Assembly (NCBI RefSeq): GCF_017302985.1
Contig: NZ_JAFIMU010000010.1
Location: forward strand, 124,001 to 188,000
Source of the DNA: Corallococcus macrosporus
GTDB lineage: Bacteria > Myxococcota > Myxococcia > Myxococcales > Myxococcaceae
Direction: 5' to 3'
Length of the DNA stretch: 64,000 nucleotides
The notes under the pieces: model-generated
What the model was told of the DNA's origin: nothing
The model's input: only the letters and a program-made list of their open reading frames with translations
The model's database searches: none
Position numbers and translations under genes: made by a program
Part shown: piece by piece, positions 26,077 through 35,258 of the stretch
How positions within the stretch are numbered: position 1 is the stretch's first letter
How the letters are laid out: each line of letters begins with the position of its first letter

Positions 26077-27879
26077 GTGATTGCCGGGTCCCCGCGGACG
26101 CCAGGCTGGTTCGGGGTGGTCCTGCTCCTCATGGCGGGACTCCTGGGGCTGCGCTGCGCCGCCCCCGCCCCACCGCGCGACGGCTCGCGGGCGCGGATCG
26201 CACCTTCACCGACCTTGTCCCCCTCCCCGGCCGCGCGCGTGCTGCGGGTTCGCGTGTACGCGGATGGAGACCACCGCGCGCGGGTCCTCCATTGGGAGCG
26301 GTCCTTCGCGGCGTGGCTCCAGCGCGCGAGCGAGTCGGTGCGCGGGCCCCTGGGCGTGACGTTCGAGCTGGAGTCCGCCCGGACCTGGGACCGGCGCGGC
26401 TCCGAAGGTCCGCTGGAGCCGGTGCTCGGGGCGCTGGAGTCATTGGACGCGGGCGAGGACGTGGACCTGGTCATCGGCCTGGTGGCGGCGCCGGTGTCGT
26501 TCGACGGTGCCCAGCACGAGCTGGGCTTCGCGCGCGTGCTGGGGCGCCACTGCGTCCTGCGCGGTCTGGGCGGAGGGCTGCCGGTGGACGCGCGGCAGCG
26601 GCTGGAGGTGGCGGTCCTCCTGCATGAATGGGCGCACACGCTGGGTGCGCCGCATGTGCGTGACGGACGTGGGTGGATGTCGCCGAAGTACGACGCGGCC
26701 CAGACGGGGTTCGATGCGCGGACGCTCGCGTTGCTGGGCGCGGGGCTGCGGCACCTGCCCGCGGCGCGCGTGGAGCTGGAGGCGCAGAAGGCCTGGGCTC
26801 GCGAGCTGCGGCGGGAGGTGGAGGGGATGACGGGTCCGGCGTGGGAGGGACCTGAGCGGGACTTCCTCCTGGAGTGGACGGAGCGGGTCCGCGTCTCCGG
26901 CGTCGTGTTGGGGCCGGAGGGCACGCCCCGTTCGCTGACGCCGCTGGAGCGCCAGCGATTGGCGGAGGTCATCGCGCTGGAGAAGGCGGGCCGGCCGGAG
27001 GTCGCCGCGGAGGCCCTGGAGCCGCTGGCCGTGCGGCATCCCCACGACGAACGCGTGCAGTTGCTGGCGTGCTACCTCGCCGTGCACCTGACGCCGGGAC
27101 TGGACGCCACGCGGGAGCGCTGCGAGCGCGCCATCGCGCGGTTTCCCGACGAGCCCTCCCTGCGGATGAACGTCGCGCTGCTGCACCTGCACGCGGGCCG
27201 CTTCGACGAGGCGCAAGACAGTCTGGTGGCGGCGCGGAGGAACCTGGAGGCACGTTCGGAGGTGGAGCCCGCGCAGTGGGCGGATCTGGCGGCCCTCTTC
27301 CTGCGCGCGCACTGCGTGACGTGGGCGGAGGAGATGGCGGCCCGGGCACCGGGACTCGCGGCGTCAGCGGCGGTCCTGGAACAGGCGGCCCGGCTGCGGC
27401 GGCAGGTCGCGCTGCCAGCCCTGCCCGAGGCGAGCACCGCCACTGCCCTGCCCCCCGCGCGCGAAGGAACGCTGGTGCGCGCGGTGTCCGACGTGGAGGC
27501 GCTGCTGCATGCCGGCTCCTCGGGCCCGGCACGTGAGCGCATCGCCGCGCTGGCGCAGGCGTTCCCGGCGAGCGCGTCCGTCGCGCTCCTGCAATGTGAG
27601 CTGCAACTGCTCCAGGGACGCCTGTGCTCCGCGCGGACCGCTTGCGAGCGCGTGCTCGCGTTCCGGGAGGATGCGGTGCAGGCCCACCTGCTGCTCGGCG
27701 TGCTGGCGACGAACACCCGTGCGCATGCGCGTGCACGCAAGCACCTGGAGCGCGTCATCGCCCTGGAGCCCTCGCGCACGGAGGCGTGGCACCTGCTCGC
27801 CCGCGAGTACCGGGGCACCCGGCAACTGCGCACGCTCCAGACGCGCTACCGCGAACAGTTCGCGCGCGACCTGCCGTGA
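26077..27879 (+). CDS. Exported metzincin-type protease with C-terminal TPR repeats
   Basis: This 600-residue protein starts at GTG, with a hydrophobic N-terminal segment (WFGVVLLLMAGLLGLRC). It could be a lipoprotein, but Arg at -1 is a poor lipobox. The catalytic motif is LLHEWAHTLGAPH: His183, Glu184, His187, Gly190 and His193 fit HExxHxxGxxH of metzincins. Met201 in GWMSPKY is a plausible Met-turn only eight residues later, shorter than usual. Residues ~300-600 form TPR-like helical repeats (for example AHLLLGVLATNTRAHARARKHLERVIAL). The fusion suggests a membrane-tethered peptidase that docks on protein partners. It lies downstream of the SpoIIAA-like gene on the same strand; an ATG start at 26131 is possible. 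Confidence 0.8.
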   Translation: MIAGSPRTPGWFGVVLLLMAGLLGLRCAAPAPPRDGSRARIAPSPTLSPSPAARVLRVRVYADGDHRARVLHWERSFAAWLQRASESVRGPLGVTFELESARTWDRRGSEGPLEPVLGALESLDAGEDVDLVIGLVAAPVSFDGAQHELGFARVLGRHCVLRGLGGGLPVDARQRLEVAVLLHEWAHTLGAPHVRDGRGWMSPKYDAAQTGFDARTLALLGAGLRHLPAARVELEAQKAWARELRREVEGMTGPAWEGPERDFLLEWTERVRVSGVVLGPEGTPRSLTPLERQRLAEVIALEKAGRPEVAAEALEPLAVRHPHDERVQLLACYLAVHLTPGLDATRERCERAIARFPDEPSLRMNVALLHLHAGRFDEAQDSLVAARRNLEARSEVEPAQWADLAALFLRAHCVTWAEEMAARAPGLAASAAVLEQAARLRRQVALPALPEASTATALPPAREGTLVRAVSDVEALLHAGSSGPARERIAALAQAFPASASVALLQCELQLLQGRLCSARTACERVLAFREDAVQAHLLLGVLATNTRAHARARKHLERVIALEPSRTEAWHLLAREYRGTRQLRTLQTRYREQFARDLP

Positions 27880-27889
27880 GGCGCGCGGC

Positions 27890-28468
27890 CTACTTCGCGA
27901 CGGACGCGCGCCAGGCGTCCTCGAGCAGTGCCAGGAGGGCCATGTCGTTGAAGCCGCCCCCGTTGCCGTCGGCCTGGTAGCCGCGCAGCACGCCTTCCTG
28001 CTGGAAGCCCACGCGCGTCAGCGCCCGGTGCGATGCCGTGTTGCGCACGTTCACCATGCCCTCGATGCGGTGCAGGTTCATCTGCTCGAAGCCGAAGCGG
28101 ATCAGCGCGGGGAGGATTCCCGTCATCACGCCCTGCCCCCACAGCGCGCGCCCCACCATGTAGCCCACCTCCGCGCGGCGGTCCTTCTGGCTCCAGTTGA
28201 AGAGGGTCAGGTAGCCCAGGGGCGCCGGGGCCTCCTCGTGCGCCAGCACCCACCGGATGCCCTTGCCCTGGCGCATCGCCTCCAGGTCGCCGGTCAGCTT
28301 CGTGTGCAGCGTCTCCCGGAGCACCGGCACGGTGAAGTTGAGGCTCCGCGCCACTTCCGGCTGGGAGTACAGCGCGATCACCCCGTCCATGTCCTCCGGG
28401 GTGAAGAGGCGCACCCGGTACGGCGCGGGAACGACGGGCAGCGGCAGCGTGGCGTAGGACATGGACAT
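27890..28468 (-). CDS. GNAT N-acetyltransferase (RimJ/RimL-like)
   Basis: This 192-residue protein has the RimJ/RimL acetyltransferase layout: N-terminal VRLFTPEDMDGVIALYSQPEV, motif D/A region GYLTLFNWSQKDRRAEVGYMVGRALWGQGVMT (the AcCoA pyrophosphate loop is the WGQGVMT part), and C-terminal HRIEGMVNVRNTASHRALTRVGF. It should transfer acetyl from acetyl-CoA to a protein N-terminus or small amine; the substrate is unknown. Its stop lies 11 bases from the end of the convergent metzincin gene. A TAGGGT -10-like hexamer (28505-28510) sits ~36 bases upstream, inside an inverted repeat. Confidence 0.9.
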   Translation of the reverse strand: MSMSYATLPLPVVPAPYRVRLFTPEDMDGVIALYSQPEVARSLNFTVPVLRETLHTKLTGDLEAMRQGKGIRWVLAHEEAPAPLGYLTLFNWSQKDRRAEVGYMVGRALWGQGVMTGILPALIRFGFEQMNLHRIEGMVNVRNTASHRALTRVGFQQEGVLRGYQADGNGGGFNDMALLALLEDAWRASVAK

Positions 28469-28489
28469 GCGGAGGGAGGCCCCGTGCGC

Positions 28490-28512
28490 GGTAGGGACCT
28501 CCTCACCCTACC
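28490..28512. repeat. Inverted repeat GGTAGGG-N9-CCCTACC between GNAT and efflux operon
   Basis: A perfect 7-bp dyad lies between the start of the acetyltransferase gene (28468) and the end of the efflux operon (28545). The right arm contains a minus-strand TAGGGT -10-like hexamer. It may be an operator for the GNAT gene or a structure ending the efflux transcript; there is no T-run. Confidence 0.4.
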
Positions 28513-28544
28513 GGCTGAGCGCCATCCCCGCCATCGCGCAGTCC

Positions 28545-29774
28545 CTACTCCGCGCGCATCGCCTCCACCGGATCCAGCCGCGCCGCGCGCGACGCCGGGT
28601 AGATGCCGAACAGCAGGCCCACGCCGCAGCTCATGCCCAGCGACAGCGCCACGGCCCACGCGGGCACGCTCATGGGGAACAGCAGCACCCACTTGCCCAG
28701 GAAGACGAACCCGAAGCCCAGCCCCAGTCCCAGCACCCCGCCGACGAGCGACAGCATCACCGCCTCCGTGGCGAACTGGCCCAGGATGCGGCGGCGGCGC
28801 GCGCCCAGCGCCTTGCGGATGCCAATCTCCCGCGTCCGCTCCGTCACCGACATCAGCATGATGTTCAGGATGCCGATGCCGCCCACCACCAGCGACAGCA
28901 GGCACACGCCCACGCCCGCGAACGCGATGACCTGGGACAGCTCGTTGAAGGACGCCGTCATGGACTCGTTGGTGTGCACCTCGAAGTCGTTCGGCTCCTG
29001 CGGCGTCAGGCCCCGCCGGCGGCGCATCAGGTTCACCACCTCGTCCTGCGCCTTCTGGAAGGACTCACCGTCGCGCGCCTGGATGTCGATCTCCACCGAG
29101 CGGTTCTTGCCGTAGAACTGCTGGAAGGCGCGCATGGGCACGATGGCCTGGTTGTCCTGGCTGGCCATCCCCATGACGCTGCCGCGCTTCTGGAGCACGC
29201 CAATCACCTGGAAGGGCCGGCCCTGCAGCCGCACCTCGGAGCCCACCGGGTTCATGCCCGGGAAGAGCGTGTCCGCCAGGTCCACGCCAATGACCATCAC
29301 CGGGCGGCCGTCCAGCGTCTCCGTCTCGTTGAAGAAGCGGCCCGTCGACACGACGACGCCGCTCGTCTCCAGGTACGTGGGCTCCGTGCCCAGGACGCTC
29401 ACCGACGGGGGCGTCTCCCGGAACGCCGTGGTCAGCTTCTTGCCCCACTCCTGGGCCACGGGCGTGGCCGCCCCCACCGAGGGACAGGACTCCACGATGG
29501 CGCGCACGTCGTCGCCGAGCAGGTCCTTGCGCTTGGCGTACTTCGCCCAGTTGATGCGGCCGAAGCCGGTGGGCCACTTCGTCACCTCGAAGGTGTGCGC
29601 GCCCAGGCTGCCCAGGTTCTTGTTCACCTGTTCGCGCAGGCCCTCGATCAGGGCCATCATCGTGATGACGGTGGCCACGCCGATGACGATGCCCACCAGC
29701 GTCAGGAGCGAGCGCAGGGGGTTGCCCAGGAAGGTGCCCACCGACAGCCGCAGGTTGTCCAGGAAGGCCCGCAT
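28545..29774 (-). CDS. MacB-type ABC permease 1 of the efflux operon
   Basis: This 409-residue four-helix permease has no ATPase domain. The N-terminal helix (LLTLVGIVIGVATVITMMAL) is followed by a ~200-residue periplasmic MacB_PCD domain and a C-terminal FtsX domain with three helices. The coupling phrase TERTREIGIRKALGARRRRI contacts the ATPase. Such proteins use mechanotransmission to push substrates through an adaptor-TolC tunnel rather than carrying them across the inner membrane. It is the last gene of the six-gene operon, four bases after permease 2. The two permeases are clearly paralogous but not identical, which implies a heterodimer. Confidence 0.92.
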   Translation of the reverse strand: MRAFLDNLRLSVGTFLGNPLRSLLTLVGIVIGVATVITMMALIEGLREQVNKNLGSLGAHTFEVTKWPTGFGRINWAKYAKRKDLLGDDVRAIVESCPSVGAATPVAQEWGKKLTTAFRETPPSVSVLGTEPTYLETSGVVVSTGRFFNETETLDGRPVMVIGVDLADTLFPGMNPVGSEVRLQGRPFQVIGVLQKRGSVMGMASQDNQAIVPMRAFQQFYGKNRSVEIDIQARDGESFQKAQDEVVNLMRRRRGLTPQEPNDFEVHTNESMTASFNELSQVIAFAGVGVCLLSLVVGGIGILNIMLMSVTERTREIGIRKALGARRRRILGQFATEAVMLSLVGGVLGLGLGFGFVFLGKWVLLFPMSVPAWAVALSLGMSCGVGLLFGIYPASRAARLDPVEAMRAE

Positions 29775-29778
29775 CGCT

Positions 29779-31013
29779 CTATTCGTAGCGGAGCGCTTCC
29801 ACCGGGTCCAGCTTCGCCGCCCGCGCGGCCGGCCAGATGCCGAACAGCAGGCCCACCAGCGCCGCGAACGCCACCCCGCCCACCACCGTGCTCGGACGCA
29901 CGTCCGCCGCCAGCGGCGTCACCAGGGACACGATCTTCGCCGTGCCCAGCCCCACCGTCGTCCCCAGCAGGCCCCCCACCGCGGACACGCTGGAGGCCTC
30001 CATCAGGAACTGGAGCACGATGGTGCGCTGCCGCGCGCCCAGCGCCCGCCGGACGCCAATCTCCCGCGTCCGCTCGCGCACCGACACCAGCATGATGTTC
30101 ATGATGCCGATGCCGCCCACCAGCAGGGTGATGAGCCCCACGCCCGTGGCCACCGCGTAGAGCGCGCCGGTGAGCTGCTCGTAGGTCGCCGCGAGCGAGT
30201 CCGTGCGGTTGATGTTGAAGTCGTCCGGCTGGCCCGGCGGCGTCGCGCGCACGCGCCGCATGATGCCCACCAGCTGGTCCTCCACCTTCGCCATCTGGCC
30301 CGCGTCCGCCACGGAGATGGCGATCTGCATGGGCCGCCCCTTGCCGAAGCTGGCGTTGAAGGTCTTGAAGGGCATGAACACGGACATGTCCATGTTCTCC
30401 GCCACGACCTTCCCCTTGCGCCCCAGCGTGCCCACCACCTGGAAGGGCCGCCCGTCGATGCGCACCGTCTGCCCCAGCGGGCTGATGCTGGGAAAGAGCG
30501 TGGCGGCCACGTCCGCGCCCAGCACCGCCACCGGCCGGTTCACTTCTTCGTCCGCGCGGGTGAGGAAGCGGCCGGACACCACCTCGTAGTTGCCAATGGC
30601 CAGGTAGTCACTCCACACGCCGTTGATGCGCACGTTGGAGACCTGGAGCGCGCCGTGCGCCACGTCGGACGAGCGCAGCACCGCGGGGGAGATGGCGGTG
30701 ATGAAGTCCGCCTGGGCGCGCAGCTGCGCCACCTGCTCCAGCGTGAAGTTCTTCCGGTTGCGGTACATCCACCAGTTGCCCTTGATCATCCAGGGGTACT
30801 TGGAGATGAACACCGTGTTCGCGCCCAGGGTGGCCAGCTGCTTCTCGAACGACGAGTTGAGCCCCTGGATGATGCCCACGATGGCCAGCAGCGTCGCCAC
30901 GCCGATGCCGATGCCCAGCGTCGTGAGCACCGTGCGCATCCGGTTCGCGCGGAGGGAGAACACCGCGATGCGGGCCCCCTCCAGCACGTCCACGCGGAAG
31001 CCCTGCCCGAACC

Positions 31014-31017
<4 letters not shown>
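29779..31017 (-). CDS. MacB-type ABC permease 2 of the efflux operon
   Basis: This 412-residue FtsX/MacB permease has first helix [24 protein letters not shown], a large periplasmic domain, and C-terminal FtsX helices with coupling motif [20 protein letters not shown]. It ends QRPA-like with [12 protein letters not shown], a family-typical tail shared in form with permease 1. The start at 31017 was chosen because [19 protein letters not shown] begins family homology and its ATG overlaps the ATPase stop (ATGA). Translational coupling with the ATPase gene is expected. The long frame extending to 31644 is an antisense or shadow extension and was not used. Confidence 0.92.
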
Positions 31018-31768
<751 letters not shown>

Positions 31769-31772
<4 letters not shown>

Positions 31773-33022
31773 GACTTGCCCTTCGCCGCGGCCTTCTCCG
31801 GCTCGCGCACCGCGTCCCCGTGGGACAGTTCCTTGGACAGCGTGCGGTAGGGGCCCTCCACCACGCGGTCGCCCACCTGCAGGCCTTCCAGCACCTCCAG
31901 CTCCGTGTCGGACGCGATGCCCGTGCGCACGCGGCGGACCTGGGCCTTGTTGTCGTTGTCCACCACGAAGACGACCTTGGCCAGCGCCTCCGTGCGGCGC
32001 TTGGCGGTGAGGGTCGTGCCCTCCACCGGCGCCTGGTAGTCCGGCAGCGAGCGCTCGGCGCGCACCGTGACGGCCTGGATGGGCACGAGCACCGCGTCGT
32101 CGTGCGTCTCCGCGCTGATGCGCGCCTCGGCGCTCATGCCGGGGAGCACGCCCGGCGGACGCGCGTCCAGGGCGACGGTGATGGGGAAGCTCGTCACCTC
32201 GGCCTCCGTGCCCGGGTTCTTGATGGTGGCCTTCTGGGCGATCTCCACCACGGTGCCGCTGAAGGACTGGCCCTCCAGCGCGTCCAGCGTCACCTCCGCG
32301 GGCTGGCCGTACTTCAGGTGCACGACCTCGTGCTCACCCACCTCGAACTTCACCTCCATCTGGTTGAGCGCGGCGATGGTCATCACCACGTCCTCGGAGA
32401 AGTCCGAGCCGCGCACGCGCTCGCCCACTTCACGCGACAGCTCGATGACGTTGCCGTCGATGGGGGACAGGAGCGTCGTGCGCGCCAGGTCCGTCGTCGC
32501 CTGCTCCAGCACGGCGCTGCTCTGGGCCACGCGCTGCTTGGCGGCGGTGAGGCGCGCCTCGGCGGTGTCCGTCACGGCCTGGGACTGCTCCACCTCCGCG
32601 GCGGACGCGAGCCCCTTCTCCGCCAGGCCCTTCACGCGGGCCAGGTCCGCGCGCTGGCGCACGGCCTCCACCTCCGCCACCTGCACCTCGGAGCGGGCCG
32701 CGTCGCGCGACGCGGTGGCCTGCTTCACGGCCGCCTCGTAGTAGCGCTTGTCGATCTGCCCCAGCACCTGCCCCTTGGTGACGGAGTCGCCGTCCTTCAC
32801 CTTGAGGGCGACGAGGTCGCCGGACAGGTTGGAGGAGATCTTCACCGTGGTGGCCGCCTGCACCTTGCCCGCGCCGGTGATGGTGCGGGTGATGGTGCCC
32901 TTGCGGGCCTTGGCCATCTGGACTTCCTGCGTCGGGGGCGGCCGTTCACGCAAGCCGCCCACGGTGATGGCCACCGCTCCCAGCAACAGCGCGCCGGCGA
33001 TTGCCGCCTTCCACCACGTCAT
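31769..33022 (-). CDS. Periplasmic adaptor (membrane fusion protein, MacA/HlyD-like)
   Basis: This 417-residue adaptor has an N-terminal membrane anchor ([21 protein letters not shown]), a biotinyl-lipoyl-like half ([22 protein letters not shown]), and a long alpha-hairpin (about residues 95-175, rich in Ala/Arg/Glu and heptad-like). The second lipoyl half contains [12 protein letters not shown], and beta-barrel and membrane-proximal domains follow. It bridges the inner-membrane permeases and TolC. Its ATG overlaps the TolC stop by four bases (33019-33022), and its stop overlaps the ATPase start. The set of partners makes this a MacA-like adaptor rather than an RND one. Confidence 0.93.
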
Positions 33023-34344
33023 TGTGATTCTCCCGGGTTCAGCGTGCCCATGGCCCGGAACAGGGCATAGCGGGCGATTTCGACATCAATGCGGCTCTGG
33101 AGCAACACCAGCTCCGCCTGGGTCAGCTTGAGCTGCGCGTCTCGCACGTCCAGCGTGGAACCGGCGCCCGCGCGGAAGCGCTGTTCCGCCAGCTCCAGGC
33201 CCTGCTGGGCGACCGCGCGGTTGGCCGTCGCGAGCTTCGCGGAGGCAATCTGTCCGTCCAGCACCTGGTGGGCGCGGCGGACCTCCGCCTCCAGCTCGCG
33301 CGCCGTCTGCGCGAACGTCAGCTCCGCCTTGCGGATGTTCACCTGGGCGCGAGCGGACTGGGCATCCGTGTTGAACCCGTTGAAGAGGTCCCACGTCAGG
33401 TTGATGCCGCCCGTGAAGATGTTGCCGTAGCCGGGCTCGCTGAAGAACGGGCCCGGGGCCTGGCTGGTGTGCGAGTACTGCGCGGACAGGCCCACGCGCG
33501 GGATGTAGTCCCCCTGCACGATGGCGCGCTGCAGCTCCGCCACGCGCACGCGCTGCTGGAGCGCCTTGAGCAGGGCGCGGTGCTCGCGGGCCTGCTTGAT
33601 GGCGTCCTCCAGGACGGGCGCGGGCGCGGGCTCCTGCTGGAGCACGCCGGGGTCCACCGCCTGGATGGCCTCGGTGCCGGGGCGCGCCAGCCACACGGCC
33701 AGCTGCACCTGGTCCGCCACCAGCTGGTTCTGGCGCTGCACGATGTTGATGCGGTCGTTGCCCAGGTTGACCTCCGCGGAGATCTCCTCGGCCTTGCCCA
33801 CGCGGCCCGCCTGGAAGAGGGCGCGCGCGCGCTCCAGCTGCTCCTCGCTGCGCTTCGCGGTGGCGTTGAGCACGTCCAGCGTGGCCTGCGACAGGAAGAG
33901 GTTGAAGAAGCGGCGGATGGCCTCCAGCTCGGAGGTGTCCGCCTCCTCGATGGACTGGTTGCGCGTGGCGTCCACGTTGACGCCCGCCTGCTCCAACTGC
34001 TTCCAGAGGCCGCGGTTGTAGATGACCTGCGACAGGCCCAGGGACGCGGAGTAGCTGTCCGCCGTGTTGGAGGTACTCACCACCTCGCGCGTGACGGTCT
34101 CCGTCTCACTGACGGGGACGCTGAAGACCTGCCGGCGCCGGCCCAGGTACTGGAGGCTGGGGCCCAGGTTGAGCTGCACCTGGGGCAGGAGGCCGGAGCG
34201 CGCCACGCGCTGGTCCTCCTGGGCCACGGCGACGTCCAGCGCGGCCTGGAGCGCCTGGGTGTTCTTGCGGCCGAGCTGGCGCGTCTCCTCCAGCGTGATG
34301 GGCGTGGCGGACAGCAGCGCCGCGACGACGAGGAAGCCGCTCAC
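33019..34344 (-). CDS. TolC-family outer-membrane efflux protein
   Basis: This 441-residue protein starts at GTG 34344, which overlaps the stop of the YIP1 gene (GTGA). The signal peptide is VSGFLVVAALLSATP. It has the duplicated TolC architecture: helical hairpins with coiled-coil character (AVAQEDQRVARSGLLPQV and FRAGAGSTLDVRDAQLKLTQAEL), and beta strands such as GLSAQYSHTSQ and NIFTGGINLTWDLFNGF. The latter is the characteristic TolC strand ending in WDLFNGF. It forms the outer-membrane channel of the efflux system encoded downstream. A longer upstream frame to 34959 lies in the YIP1 gene and was rejected. Confidence 0.93.
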   Translation of the reverse strand: MSGFLVVAALLSATPITLEETRQLGRKNTQALQAALDVAVAQEDQRVARSGLLPQVQLNLGPSLQYLGRRRQVFSVPVSETETVTREVVSTSNTADSYSASLGLSQVIYNRGLWKQLEQAGVNVDATRNQSIEEADTSELEAIRRFFNLFLSQATLDVLNATAKRSEEQLERARALFQAGRVGKAEEISAEVNLGNDRINIVQRQNQLVADQVQLAVWLARPGTEAIQAVDPGVLQQEPAPAPVLEDAIKQAREHRALLKALQQRVRVAELQRAIVQGDYIPRVGLSAQYSHTSQAPGPFFSEPGYGNIFTGGINLTWDLFNGFNTDAQSARAQVNIRKAELTFAQTARELEAEVRRAHQVLDGQIASAKLATANRAVAQQGLELAEQRFRAGAGSTLDVRDAQLKLTQAELVLLQSRIDVEIARYALFRAMGTLNPGESQ

Positions 34345-35042
34345 TGGCCACCTCCCATCCCCGGCAACCCGATGACGAAGACGCCGACATACATGAGGTA
34401 GAGCACTCCGATGAGGACGAGCGCGCGCCCCAGACGCATCCCGGTGGCGGTGGAGAAGCCCACGCCCAGCAGGCCCACGCTCCACAGGTTGAAGAAGTCC
34501 GCGCCCTTGAGCACCCGCTGCATCTTGGGCGACAACCCGTCCAGGAGGGCCAGGCTGGAGGGCACGAGCCGCTCCGCGCGCAGGGTGGTGAGCGAGTGCT
34601 GGTAGCTGGCGCACACCGCGTAGATGAGGTGGTACAGCGCGATGGGCAGCAGCGCCACCGCGGCGGCCGCCATCAGCTGACCGAAGGAGGCGGGCTTGTT
34701 GAAGAGCCACGCCGTGACCCAGAGGATGCACGCGAGCAGCAGCACCATCAGGGGCATCACGATGAGGCCGTTCGCGATGCCGCCCACCAGCGCCTTGCGC
34801 GACGCGGTCTGGATCTGCTCGGCGATGTCGGACTCCGACACGCTGGAGGCCGTGGCGTCCGTGGGGAGGGAGCTCACCACGGAGGTGGCGGCGTCCCAGC
34901 GCAGCGCGAAGACGGTGCCGGAGGCGGCGACGCAGAAGGCGAGGATGAGGAGCGGCCACAGCCAGTGCCGGGCCTCGACGGCGCTGCGCGTGCCCCCGAG
35001 GGGGTCCACGAAGATGCGCGCCGGTTGGACAAGGGAGGTCAT
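34341..35042 (-). CDS. YIP1-family membrane protein, first gene of the efflux operon
   Basis: This 233-residue protein of the YIP1/DUF1282 type has the N-terminal amphipathic phrase PARIFVDPLGGTRSAVEAR, then about five membrane helices (LWPLLILAFCVAASGTVFAL, ANGLIVMPLMVLLLACILWV, LMAAAAVALLPIALYHLIYA, FNLWSVGLLGVGFSTATG, ALVLIGVLYLMYVGVFVIG). No enzymatic function is known; YIP1 proteins are often encoded with exporters. The ATG at 35042 begins family homology; an upstream ATG at 35153 adds 37 non-conserved residues. The GTGA overlap with tolC ties it to the operon. Confidence 0.85.
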   Translation of the reverse strand: MTSLVQPARIFVDPLGGTRSAVEARHWLWPLLILAFCVAASGTVFALRWDAATSVVSSLPTDATASSVSESDIAEQIQTASRKALVGGIANGLIVMPLMVLLLACILWVTAWLFNKPASFGQLMAAAAVALLPIALYHLIYAVCASYQHSLTTLRAERLVPSSLALLDGLSPKMQRVLKGADFFNLWSVGLLGVGFSTATGMRLGRALVLIGVLYLMYVGVFVIGLPGMGGGQ

Positions 35043-35177
35043 AGGGATGGGGTCTCTGGGCGGATTACGCAGCCCACCCGGCGTGATTGCCCGGTCGCTT
35101 GAATTGAGTCGGGAAACGGGCGGGCAGCCAATCGAAATCCGGCCGCGCCCCAAGGTTTATCCTGCCTTGCATCCATC

Positions 35178-35196
35178 CTGTAGCGGTCTGTAGCCT
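35178..35196 (+). promoter_or_regulatory. Tandem CTGTAGC repeats ending in a TAGCCT -10 element
   Basis: CTGTAGC occurs at 35178-35184 and 35188-35194, exactly 10 bases apart. The second copy runs into TAGCCT (35191-35196), followed by AAATTTT. A TSS near 35203 would leave a ~56-base leader for the Clp-like gene. The same double repeat with 10-base spacing occurs at 58212-58230. Confidence 0.45.
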
Positions 35197-35258
35197 AAAT
35201 TTTGCGGCGGGGCGGCGGACGGTGTATTCCGCTCGGCTGCACGCTTGCCGGAGCATGA

